DNA of 6,261 nt from contig CAIYCP010000582.1 of the NCBI GenBank assembly GCA_903924715.1, positions 1 to 6,261 on the forward strand, given 5' to 3'. Positions 1 through 6,251 of the stretch are shown piece after piece. A program made the position numbers and the translations under genes. Numbering within the stretch: the stretch's first letter is position 1; every line of letters starts with the position of its first letter. Source of the DNA: an uncultured beta proteobacterium. Its GTDB lineage: Bacteria; Pseudomonadota; Gammaproteobacteria; Burkholderiales; Burkholderiaceae_B. Below the pieces are notes generated by a model. The model ran no database searches and was not told where the DNA came from. It saw only the letters and a program-made list of their open reading frames with translations.

Positions 1-100
1 AATAAAGCTCAGTTTTTTTTTAAATTCTGATCAAAATCCCATATTATATACTATAATAAGCTATAAGAAGTGGCTTTTGAAATTGTTAAAAAGTTCTTCT
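1..100. other. AT-rich segment of unknown origin at the window edge
   Basis: Only 23 of these 100 bases are G or C, in sharp contrast with the moderately GC-rich coding DNA that follows. The stretch has a run of nine T around positions 13-21 and a TATA-rich tract around 40-60. No reading frame here continues into the oxidase fragment, because an in-frame TAA lies at 87-89. I see no recognisable gene, no tRNA and no clear terminal inverted repeat. It could be the edge of an inserted element, a non-coding spacer joined by a deletion, or foreign DNA from a chimeric assembly. The sequence alone does not decide between these. Confidence 0.6.
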
Positions 101-101
101 C

Positions 102-455
102 TTGATCAGCACGTTTGTCAAAACAACCAACGCAGCGTTGCAGGTCAAGTTTCCAGGCATTCAACACATTGTGTTTGGGCATTTGGGTGATGGCAATCTG
201 CACTACAACGTGGCCCGTGCGCCTGAGCAAACCGAAGAGCAGTTGTTGGCGCAGCAGTATGACGTGTATCAATTGGTGCACGATAGTGTGCATGCGCACG
301 GCGGTTCGATCAGCGCCGAACACGGGGTGGGTCAGCTCAAGCGCGACGAATTGACGCGGTATAAAAGTTCGCTCGAGTTGGCGCTGATGAAGCAGATCAA
401 GAAGGCGCTTGACCCCCAGGGAATTATGAACCCCGGCAAGGTGTTGCAGGCTTAA
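102..455 (+). CDS. FAD-linked oxidase, C-terminal fragment (D-2-hydroxyglutarate/D-lactate dehydrogenase type)
   Basis: This is the C-terminal end of an FAD-binding oxidoreductase of the GlcD/D2HGDH group, enzymes that oxidise D-2-hydroxy acids with a flavin and a divalent metal. About 117 residues remain of a protein normally some 460-490 long, so the FAD-binding (PCMH) domain and most of the substrate domain are missing. Counting from the TTG at 102, the fragment keeps the metal-site motif GHLGDGNLHYN (His27 and His34), the SAEHGVG motif (Glu73, His74) and the usual terminal motif ALDPQGIMNPGKVL. The frame is open only from position 90 (TAA at 87-89). The TTG is the first nominal start, but family similarity begins there in mid-domain, so it is not a true start. 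The gene is broken or joined to foreign sequence near position 100. The TAA at 453-455 lies 6 bases from the end of the convergent fahA. The family is certain; the exact substrate is not. Confidence 0.9.
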   Translation: MISTFVKTTNAALQVKFPGIQHIVFGHLGDGNLHYNVARAPEQTEEQLLAQQYDVYQLVHDSVHAHGGSISAEHGVGQLKRDELTRYKSSLELALMKQIKKALDPQGIMNPGKVLQA

Positions 456-461
456 CTCACC

Positions 462-1781
462 TTATCCAACGGCGGGCCGTATTTTTCCGGTGGCTTGGCC
501 AAAGCTGAGTCTGGGGTAGCCGGGTTTGGTGCACTCGGCCTGCAGGGTGATCTCGTCGCCATCCTCTAAAAACTTGCGCTCTTGCCCCCAAGGTAGTTTG
601 ACTGCCTGGGTGGCGCCAACGCTCAGTTCGTTGAACGATAAGGCTTGATCGGGGTTGGGGCCTGACATGGTGCCCGTGCCAATCAAATCGCCGGGCTGTA
701 AGTTGCAGCCGTTGACAGTGTGATGCGTAATCAGTTGAGATAAGGTCCAGTAGGCGTGGCACAAGTTGCTGTGCGCCAGCAAAGCAGGCTCATGCCGAGC
801 CGCCCGTGATTGCTCGGTTGAGATCAAAGCCTTGAGCCCGATGTCATAGACGCCGCCTTTTTTAACGCTTTCATTCATCAGATAAGGCAGGGGCTGAGGA
901 TCTGTTGCAGGCCGGTTAAAGGGCAAGCGAAAGGGCTCGAGCGCTTCGCGGGTGACGATCCACGGAGAGATGGTGGTGGCAAAACTTTTGGCTAAAAAAG
1001 GGCCCAGAGGCTGCACTTCCCATGCCTGAATATCGCGGGCTGACCAATCATTGAGAAGGCATACGCCAAAAATATGCTCATCGGCCTCGTCGATGGTGAT
1101 GCGCTTGCCCTGGGCGTTACCTGGGCCAACGAACATTGCCATTTCAAGTTCAAAGTCAAGCCGCTGGCTGGGGCCAAAACTAGGCGGTTGCCCCGCACTT
1201 GCGGGGCGAGCTTGTCCAACGGGGCGGACCACCTCATGCCCCGAGATCACCACACTTGAAGCGCGGCCGTGATAGCCGATCGGCAGCCATTTAAAGTTGG
1301 GTAACAAGGGCGCATCAGGGCGCGAAATTTTTCCGCCCGCGGTCGCGTGGTAAATCGAGATATAAAAATCGGTGTAATCACGAATTTGTGCTGGCAAACT
1401 ATATTCGGCCTGAGCCTGTGGCACCAAAAGAGGTTCGATGACGGCTTGCAGCACGCTGCCGGCACGCGTCGCCTGCGAAAGCGCGAGCCTGAGCGCAGAC
1501 CAATGGCGGTTACCCAGCGCCATCAGCGCATTGAGCGTAGGACCTGTACAGGTGTTCAGTGCTTCAGCGGCTAAGCCCGAAAATGGTTGGCGCAATGCCA
1601 ACTGAGCTAAATCAATAATTTGATCGCCCAGTGCGACCCCGGGTCTAAACTTTTCTTGGCTCGCGGCGCGACGAAACACGGCAAACGGCAAGTGCTGAAC
1701 TGGAAATCCTATATTCGCGTCGTTGGCGCTTGCGAGCCAGCTGCTGAGGGCGGGGTCGTGTGTTTCGTTGAGCTGAGTCAT
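462..1781 (-). CDS. fahA: Fumarylacetoacetase
   Basis: This enzyme hydrolyses 4-fumarylacetoacetate to fumarate and acetoacetate, the last step of tyrosine/homogentisate degradation, in the cytoplasm. The 439 residues match the family's full length. The N-terminal domain (about 25-130) precedes the catalytic FAH fold. By alignment from memory with mouse FAH, the metal and catalytic residues are present: Asp138 and His145 in DYTDFYISIYHAT, Glu211 and Glu213 in DFELEMAMF, Asp245 in NDWSARD, Lys265 in AKSFATT, and Glu385 in the NELS segment after GTGTMSGP (368-375). YHGRASS (170-176) is also conserved. Translation starts at ATG 1781-1779 behind a weak, A-rich leader (CAAAGAAT) rather than a clear Shine-Dalgarno site. 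The gene begins 9 bases after the mutM stop codon on the same strand, so the two are probably cotranscribed. No other tyrosine-catabolism gene is in the window. The frame is intact with no missing key residue. Confidence 0.96.
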   Translation of the reverse strand: MTQLNETHDPALSSWLASANDANIGFPVQHLPFAVFRRAASQEKFRPGVALGDQIIDLAQLALRQPFSGLAAEALNTCTGPTLNALMALGNRHWSALRLALSQATRAGSVLQAVIEPLLVPQAQAEYSLPAQIRDYTDFYISIYHATAGGKISRPDAPLLPNFKWLPIGYHGRASSVVISGHEVVRPVGQARPASAGQPPSFGPSQRLDFELEMAMFVGPGNAQGKRITIDEADEHIFGVCLLNDWSARDIQAWEVQPLGPFLAKSFATTISPWIVTREALEPFRLPFNRPATDPQPLPYLMNESVKKGGVYDIGLKALISTEQSRAARHEPALLAHSNLCHAYWTLSQLITHHTVNGCNLQPGDLIGTGTMSGPNPDQALSFNELSVGATQAVKLPWGQERKFLEDGDEITLQAECTKPGYPRLSFGQATGKIRPAVG

Positions 1782-1790
1782 ATTCTTTGT

Positions 1791-2618
1791 TTAAATTTTT
1801 TGGCAGGTTGGACAGAAATAGGTTGCGCGTTGACCTTGCATCATACGTTTGATCACGCTGGCACAGACTCTACAGGGTTGGCCTGCGCGCTCGTACACCG
1901 CTGCGTGCAAGGTGAAATAAGCCCCGGCTTCACCGGTCGCGTTGACGTAGTCGCGCAAGGTGCTGCCCCCTGAGTCGAGCGCATCGTTTAGCGTGTCGCG
2001 AATCGCATCGACTAAGCGGGCGCAGCGAGCAAGTGAGACGCGGGTCGCTTGCGTTTTGGGATGGATGCGCGCTCTAAAAAGGCTTTCGGATGCGTAGATA
2101 TTGCCCGCTCCAACCACCACGTCGCCCGCGAGTAAGGCCTGTTTGATCGACATCTGTCGTCCCACCAGGCCGCGCCTAAGGTAGGCCGCATCAAAGGCGG
2201 GATCAAAGGGCTCAATCCCCAGTTTGCTGAGCAAGGGGTGCTGCTCAACGGGGCCATCCGTTTTAGGGTGCCATAAGACGGCGCCAAACCGACGCGGGTC
2301 GTGCAAGCGCAGTGTCGCGTGGTCAAACTCCCATTCAACATGGTCGTGCTTGCGCAATAATTCACCTTTCATAACGCTGCGTAGCGATCCCGACATGCCC
2401 AGGTGAATCAGTTGCGTGCCTCGGTCAAACTCTAGCAAAAGGTACTTGCCGCGGCGCAGGCAGGCGCGCACAACCTGCCCCTGAACCTGTTGCGGCAAGT
2501 CGGCTGGAATTGGCCAGCGCATACGGGTCTCGTGGACCACCAGTCGTTTTAACCGGTGACCTGTTGCAACGGCGTCAATTCCGCGACGAGTTGTTTCAAC
2601 TTCAGGTAGTTCTGGCAT
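1791..2618 (-). CDS. mutM: Formamidopyrimidine-DNA glycosylase (bifunctional glycosylase/AP lyase)
   Basis: MutM/Fpg removes 8-oxoguanine and formamidopyrimidines from DNA opposite C and then cleaves the AP site (beta,delta-elimination) in base excision repair. The 275 residues are the family norm. The N-terminus MPELPEVET fixes the start: Pro2 is the Schiff-base nucleophile after Met removal and Glu3 is the catalytic acid. Lys58 in RRGKYLL, the probe residues Met75 (HLGMSGS) and Arg110/Phe111 (DPRRFG), and the helix-two-turn-helix segment ending GNIYASE (172-178) are present. The C-terminal zinc finger has Cys249, Cys252, Cys269 and Cys272, with Arg264 in the beta-hairpin (GQRATYFCP). The ATG at 2618-2616 has no evident Shine-Dalgarno sequence (the bases before it read CACTCACCC). 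It diverges from the TPR gene across a 61-base gap and lies directly upstream of fahA. All catalytic residues are intact. Confidence 0.97.
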   Translation of the reverse strand: MPELPEVETTRRGIDAVATGHRLKRLVVHETRMRWPIPADLPQQVQGQVVRACLRRGKYLLLEFDRGTQLIHLGMSGSLRSVMKGELLRKHDHVEWEFDHATLRLHDPRRFGAVLWHPKTDGPVEQHPLLSKLGIEPFDPAFDAAYLRRGLVGRQMSIKQALLAGDVVVGAGNIYASESLFRARIHPKTQATRVSLARCARLVDAIRDTLNDALDSGGSTLRDYVNATGEAGAYFTLHAAVYERAGQPCRVCASVIKRMMQGQRATYFCPTCQKI

Positions 2619-2679
2619 GGGTGAGTGCTAACATCTAGAGAAGAAGTCGGATGATTGTGCCACCAACTAGGCGGGTCGC
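2619..2679. promoter_or_regulatory. Divergent intergenic region between mutM and the TPR-lolB-ispE operon
   Basis: This 61-base gap separates two genes transcribed away from each other, so promoters for both directions are expected in it or overlapping the gene starts. I could not place a convincing -35/-10 pair on either strand; the nearest -10-like hexamer on the + strand, TAACAT at 2629-2634, has no good -35 partner. AGGCGG at 2669-2674, five bases before the GTG at 2680, resembles a Shine-Dalgarno site and supports that start. The regulatory role is inferred from gene orientation. Confidence 0.4.
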
Positions 2680-4515
2680 GTGAAGTCGTTGTTTAAATGT
2701 TGTTTTAAGAAGGTTTCTTTCACCCTATACCTAAGCCTTTTTGGGGTCGTGTGGGCGGCAGGCGGGTGCGCGCAAAGCGGGCCAAGCAAAGGTGTGTCGC
2801 AAAGCACGCCCCTCGAAGTTAAGCCGCTCACCTCAGAGTCTGAAGAAATTCGGGTTCGCGCCGGGCAGTTGCCCGAGGTCACGCTTACCTCAAGTATTAT
2901 TTTTAGAGTGCTTGCGGCTGAACTCTCAGCGCAGCGTTCAGCGTTTATCCCCGCGGGTAAAACGATGCTGGATCTCGCCAAAGAAGTGGGTGACTTACGC
3001 TTGGCGCGTCGCGCGCTCGAGTTTTATTTGGCAGGTGGCAATTTGGGGGGCGCGCTTGAGGCCTCTCGTCTCTGGCTGCGTCTTGAGCCAGACGACGCTG
3101 AGGCGGTGTCAACCGAGATGACGCTCTCAGCTGCCGCGGGCCAGACGAGTGGCTTGACCGCGGCCTTGCGTAAAAAAATTGATGAAGCGACCGACAAAAC
3201 AGCCGCGATTGGGCAGGCGATGGCGATCTTGGGTCGCGTGCCGGATAAACGGGCAGGGCTTTCGATCTTAATCAGCGTCTTGCAAGAAAGTAATGCGCGC
3301 GATACGTTGCCGGCGCACATCGCTGTGGCAGACCTTGCGCGCGCAGCGGGTGATGCGCCTCGTGCCTTAAGTGCTGCCAAGGCGGCGTTGAACCGAGCAC
3401 CACGATCTGAAGATGCTGCGATGCGCGTGTTTGAGTACGGGTTGGCAGTTGATGCCCCACAGGCCTTTAAAGATGCCCAGGGTTTTGCAGCGGCCCACCC
3501 AAACGCGCGACGGTTACGCGTGCTCATGGCCACACAGTGGGCCGAGCGGCGCGAGTTCGATCTGGCCATGGCAGAGCTGGTTGCCATGGCGAAGTTGGCG
3601 CCCGAAGATTTCGATCTGATGTTTATGCAAGCGCAGATTGCCTATCGGGCCAAACGCTTAGCCGATTCCCGTAGCCTGCTTGAGCAATTTATTAGTGTTC
3701 AAACGCAACGAGAAAGTGCAGCGCCTGCTGGCGCAAGCGACGCCACGACTGCACTCACCGGTGCCTATCAGTTGCTTTCCCGAATTGCGCAAGAGCAAGG
3801 TTTTTTTGACGACGCAGTCAAAATATTAGACAAAATTGAAGAGCCGGCAGCGCGTCACAATGCGCGCGTGCGCCAGGCTGCGATTCGAGCACAGCAAGGG
3901 CGTACTGACGAAGCGCTCGCCTTACTTGACTCAAGCGACCCGCAAACCCCAGAAGAGCAGATTCTGACGGCCTCAGTCGGGGCGCAGATTTTGCGTGATG
4001 CGAATCGCTTAGTTGAAGCGATCAGGCGACTCTCTGCGGCGAACGTGCAGTTGCCTGATACGGTAGAAATTAAATACGAGTTGGCGATGCTCTACGAGCG
4101 CAACCATCAAATGAATGACGCCGAGCGCTTGTTTCGAGAAGTGATGGCGCTCGATCCCGGTCACGCACACTCGTATAACGCACTTGGCTATTCATTGGCG
4201 GACCGGAATCAACGTCTTCCTGAGGCGCTTCGCTTGATTACGCGAGCGCTTGAAATTGCACCGAACGATCCCTTCATCATGGATAGTATGGGTTGGGTTA
4301 AGTTTCGTCTGGGCGACTACGCCGCCGCGGTGCAGTATCTAGAAAAAGCCTATCGGATTCGCCCTGAGGCCGATATCGCAGCCCATCTTGGTGAGGCGCT
4401 GTGGCTGTTAGGTCAACAGGATGCGGCCAAAGAGATCTGGAAAAAAGGTGCCGCCAAAGAACCGGACAATGCGACTTTATTAGAAACCATTAAGCGCTTT
4501 GGGGTTCGACTTTGA
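2680..4515 (+). CDS. TPR-repeat lipoprotein, LbcA-like (partner of C-terminal processing protease, inferred)
   Basis: A 611-residue protein with an export signal and a long helical-repeat body. Residues 1-29 have a basic start (Lys2, Lys6, Lys10, Lys11), a hydrophobic stretch, and then A-A-G-G-Cys30, which fits a permissive lipobox; Ala at +2 would be compatible with outer-membrane sorting. The rest is alpha-helical. Clear TPR units lie at about 461-494, 496-529, 530-563 and 564-597, and weaker TPR-like helices run through about 95-420. The family as I know it includes Pseudomonas aeruginosa PA4667/LbcA, a TPR lipoprotein directly upstream of lolB-ispE that binds the periplasmic protease CtpA and delivers cell-wall hydrolases to it. 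That function here is inference from synteny, domain type and C-terminal similarity. GTG at 2680 is the first start after the in-frame TAG at 2668-2670 and has AGGCGG five bases upstream. The stop codon overlaps the proposed lolB start. Confidence 0.88.
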   Translation: MKSLFKCCFKKVSFTLYLSLFGVVWAAGGCAQSGPSKGVSQSTPLEVKPLTSESEEIRVRAGQLPEVTLTSSIIFRVLAAELSAQRSAFIPAGKTMLDLAKEVGDLRLARRALEFYLAGGNLGGALEASRLWLRLEPDDAEAVSTEMTLSAAAGQTSGLTAALRKKIDEATDKTAAIGQAMAILGRVPDKRAGLSILISVLQESNARDTLPAHIAVADLARAAGDAPRALSAAKAALNRAPRSEDAAMRVFEYGLAVDAPQAFKDAQGFAAAHPNARRLRVLMATQWAERREFDLAMAELVAMAKLAPEDFDLMFMQAQIAYRAKRLADSRSLLEQFISVQTQRESAAPAGASDATTALTGAYQLLSRIAQEQGFFDDAVKILDKIEEPAARHNARVRQAAIRAQQGRTDEALALLDSSDPQTPEEQILTASVGAQILRDANRLVEAIRRLSAANVQLPDTVEIKYELAMLYERNHQMNDAERLFREVMALDPGHAHSYNALGYSLADRNQRLPEALRLITRALEIAPNDPFIMDSMGWVKFRLGDYAAAVQYLEKAYRIRPEADIAAHLGEALWLLGQQDAAKEIWKKGAAKEPDNATLLETIKRFGVRL

Positions 4516-5105
4516 GGACAGTGGCGGTTGCTACACGCGTGCGTTCAAGGGCAATGCGGTTTCTTGCGGTTTCTCTCTTGGCGCTTGCCGGTTGCGCGAC
4601 CCAAGCTCCACCCGAGCGCGAGGGGTCACTTGATGGCGTGGTCGCGCGTCACGGACGTTTCGCCGCTAAAACCGAAGTGCTCAATCAAGCTCCCGAGGCG
4701 GTTCAAGGTGGTTTTGTGTGGCGCGACTCGGGTGTGCAACTGACCCTAGAGTTGACCAATCCGTTTGGCAGCACCCTGGCGCGCGTCAGCGTGCTTGCTC
4801 AAGGCGCAACGCTTGAACGCTCCAACGGCGAAATCATACGGGCCTCGACGCCTGATGACTTGATCGAGCAGGTGCTTGGGCAAAAGATGCCTGTGCAGGA
4901 CTTGCGCAGTTGGTTTCGGATGCAGAAGCAGTCGTTGCCAGGCATGCGCGTGCTAGAGCAAGACGCTCAAGGTCGAGTCGTCGCGTTTGAGCAAGCGGGT
5001 TGGACTGCCCGGCTCTCTAATTTTGATAACGTAGGCCCTCGTTTGATCAGTTTGCTGCGCGCCGAAGCTGGCCGCAATATTTCTATTCGACTGGTCATCG
5101 ATTAG
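4512..5105 (+). CDS. lolB: Outer-membrane lipoprotein receptor LolB
   Basis: LolB is an outer-membrane-anchored lipoprotein that takes lipoproteins from the periplasmic carrier LolA and inserts them into the outer membrane. The product has a lipobox LALAGC with Cys28 as the lipidated residue and Ala at +2. The mature part shows the LolB pattern: HGRFAAK, GGFVWRDSG, a TNPFGSTLARV strand pair, then TPDDLIEQVLGQKMPVQDLRSW and a closing beta strand (about 190-195). The length of 197 is normal. The start is uncertain. TTG at 4512 overlaps the upstream TGA in a TTGA arrangement typical of coupled genes. GTG at 4521 or 4539, or ATG at 4554 (giving MRFLAVSLLALAGC), are alternatives; the ATG has AAGGG only two bases upstream, which is too close for an ideal ribosome site. 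It lies between the TPR lipoprotein gene and ispE, a conserved order. Confidence 0.92.
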   Translation: MRTVAVATRVRSRAMRFLAVSLLALAGCATQAPPEREGSLDGVVARHGRFAAKTEVLNQAPEAVQGGFVWRDSGVQLTLELTNPFGSTLARVSVLAQGATLERSNGEIIRASTPDDLIEQVLGQKMPVQDLRSWFRMQKQSLPGMRVLEQDAQGRVVAFEQAGWTARLSNFDNVGPRLISLLRAEAGRNISIRLVID

Positions 5106-5107
5106 CC

Positions 5108-6055
5108 GTGCTGTACGACCTGCCTGCGCCCGCTAAGCTGAATCTGTTTTTGCACGTCATCGGACGCCGTGCAGACGGCTACCATCTATTGCAAACCGTG
5201 TTCAGGTTGATTGACCTGGCTGATCGCATTGATCTTGACGTGCGCCCGGACGGCAAAATTGTGCGTGAAACCGATATGGTTGGGGTCCCGCACGACGAAG
5301 ATTTGGTGGTGCGGGCAGCGCGTGCGTTGCAGGCGCAAACCGGCGCCAAGTCTGGCGCTCAAATCAGGGTCAAAAAAAATATTCCTGCGGGTGGGGGGTT
5401 GGGCGGAGGCTCGAGTGATGCCGCGACGGTCCTGATCGGCCTAAACCGACTCTGGGGGACTGGACTGAGCCGCGCGGCACTGATGCAGCTAGGGCTCACG
5501 TTGGGCGCCGATGTCCCGGTCTTTATCTCAGGCCAAAATGCCTTCGCCCAGGGAATCGGCGAGCAACTGACACCCCTGGTGTTGCCCGAACGGTCCTACG
5601 TCGTCGTTCAGCCTGCTCAAAGCGTGCCAACCGTTGCTGTTTTCGGGGATCCGGATTTGACAAGAGACACCGATCCGGTCAAAATGACGGACTTTTCTGG
5701 GGTCAAACTCTTTGATGAGTTTTGCGTTGAAATTGATCAAAAATCAAGTTTTCCGCAGGATTTTGGCCGCAATGATTTACAGCCCGTTGTATTGAAACGC
5801 TATCCCGTTGTACGTCAGGCAGTCGATTGGCTTGAACAAGCTGGTTTGAATGCACGCATGACGGGGTCAGGTGCCTGCCTTTTTGTTGGGTTTTCAAACG
5901 TACAGCAGGCGGCAGCGGTCCACCAGAAATTACTCGCTAAAACGCGTACAGATTTTTCTAGTGCAGCCTTAGCGGGTGTACTGAACCCGATCCAGTCGAT
6001 TTCTGTCTGTGAAGGGTTATCAGAGCACCCACTGCGGCATTGGATTGAAAGTTAG
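5108..6055 (+). CDS. ispE: 4-diphosphocytidyl-2-C-methyl-D-erythritol kinase
   Basis: IspE phosphorylates CDP-methylerythritol at the 2-hydroxyl using ATP, in the cytosolic MEP pathway to isopentenyl diphosphate. This GHMP kinase has its three signatures: PAPAKLNLFLHVIGRRADGYH with catalytic Lys10 near the N-terminus, the ATP-binding glycine loop IPAGGGLGGGSSDAA (92-106), and the C-terminal MTGSGACLF (251-259). The catalytic Asp is Asp135 in LGADVPVFISGQNAFAQGIGE (132-152). The 315 residues exceed the E. coli enzyme (283) mainly through the region around 190-220, which I believe is usual in related betaproteobacteria. GTG at 5108 is chosen because similarity begins at MLYDLPAPAK. It lies two bases after the lolB stop with no clear Shine-Dalgarno site, so translation is probably coupled to lolB. 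tRNA-Gln begins one base after the TAG stop. Confidence 0.97.
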   Translation: MLYDLPAPAKLNLFLHVIGRRADGYHLLQTVFRLIDLADRIDLDVRPDGKIVRETDMVGVPHDEDLVVRAARALQAQTGAKSGAQIRVKKNIPAGGGLGGGSSDAATVLIGLNRLWGTGLSRAALMQLGLTLGADVPVFISGQNAFAQGIGEQLTPLVLPERSYVVVQPAQSVPTVAVFGDPDLTRDTDPVKMTDFSGVKLFDEFCVEIDQKSSFPQDFGRNDLQPVVLKRYPVVRQAVDWLEQAGLNARMTGSGACLFVGFSNVQQAAAVHQKLLAKTRTDFSSAALAGVLNPIQSISVCEGLSEHPLRHWIES

Positions 6056-6056
6056 T

Positions 6057-6130
6057 TGGGGAGTCGCCAAGCTGGTTAAGGCACCGGATTTTGATTCCGG
6101 CATGCGAAGGTTCGAATCCTTCCTCCCCAG
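6057..6130 (+). tRNA. tRNA-Gln (anticodon UUG)
   Basis: A complete cloverleaf of 74 bases. The acceptor stem TGGGGAG (6057-6063) pairs with CTCCCCA (6123-6129), including the U1-A72 pair typical of glutamine tRNAs, with discriminator G at 6130. The D-stem is GCC/GGC (6066-6068, 6080-6082). The anticodon stem CCGGA/TCCGG encloses the loop TTTTGAT, which places TTG at 6091-6093. The variable region is CATGC, and the T-arm is GAAGG-TTCGAAT-CCTTC. The genome continues CCC rather than CCA, so the CCA end is not encoded and must be added by nucleotidyltransferase. The gene starts one base after the ispE stop, so it probably rides on the operon transcript and needs RNase P for 5' maturation, unless it also has an internal promoter. 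Confidence 0.98.
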
Positions 6131-6143
6131 CCCCAAAACGTAT

Positions 6144-6209
6144 AGCTGTTGAACTTGGTTGCCATCGGATTCACCGTTTCAGTGCCAAGCTTTCGTTCAA
6201 CAGCTTTTT
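6144..6209 (+). terminator. Long hairpin with T-run between tRNA-Gln and prs (probable intrinsic terminator or attenuator)
   Basis: AGCTGTTGAAC (6144-6154) is an exact inverted repeat of GTTCAACAGCT (6195-6205), and the second arm runs into five T (6205-6209). Inside it, CTTGGT (6154-6159, sharing its first C with the outer arm) can pair with GCCAAG (6184-6189), leaving a one-sided bulge at 6190-6194. The apex holds a small CGG-ATTCA-CCG hairpin (6166-6176). The form fits a factor-independent terminator for the ispE-tRNA transcript. The unusually large loop region also allows an attenuator or processing structure in the prs leader. No open reading frame of note lies here. Confidence 0.65.
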
Positions 6210-6251
6210 GCTTTCTGTTTGCTTGACTCACTGTGTGTGACTGCCGAAACC

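Noticed and set aside
51..323. 90-codon - strand open frame covering the AT-rich edge and the oxidase fragment
   Set aside because: Most of it is antisense to the conserved oxidase motifs, and its tail simply runs through the AT-rich segment, so there is no independent support.
1620..1973. 117-codon + strand open frame spanning the fahA/mutM junction
   Set aside because: It is antisense to both genes, crosses their boundary, resembles no family I know and has no ribosome site, so it is a shadow frame.
2623..2631. GAGTGCTAA, identical to one arm of the CIRCE operator of HrcA, just upstream of mutM
   Set aside because: The opposite arm (TTAGCACTC nine bases away) is absent; the best match at that distance is poor. 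A single 9-base half-site next to a repair gene is most likely chance.
3024..3587. 187-codon open frame on the - strand inside the TPR gene
   Set aside because: It is fully antisense to a well-supported gene and has low-complexity Ala/Arg/Ser-rich composition typical of a shadow frame in GC-rich coding DNA.
5372..5379. Run of eight A in ispE (and seven T at 3801-3807 in the TPR gene) as possible programmed frameshift sites
   Set aside because: Both frames continue intact through the runs with conserved protein sequence on each side, and no alternative-frame product or stimulatory structure is visible.
5675..5770. Apparent insertion in IspE around residues 190-220 relative to E. coli
   Set aside because: As far as I recall, related betaproteobacterial IspE proteins carry a similar extra segment before the FGRND motif, so it is probably lineage-typical rather than novel.
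6223..6251. TTGACT at 6223-6228 as a -35 element for prs
   Set aside because: At 16-18 base spacing the -10 would fall on GAAACC-like sequence touching the prs start codon, with no TATAAT-like hexamer, so there is no supportable promoter.
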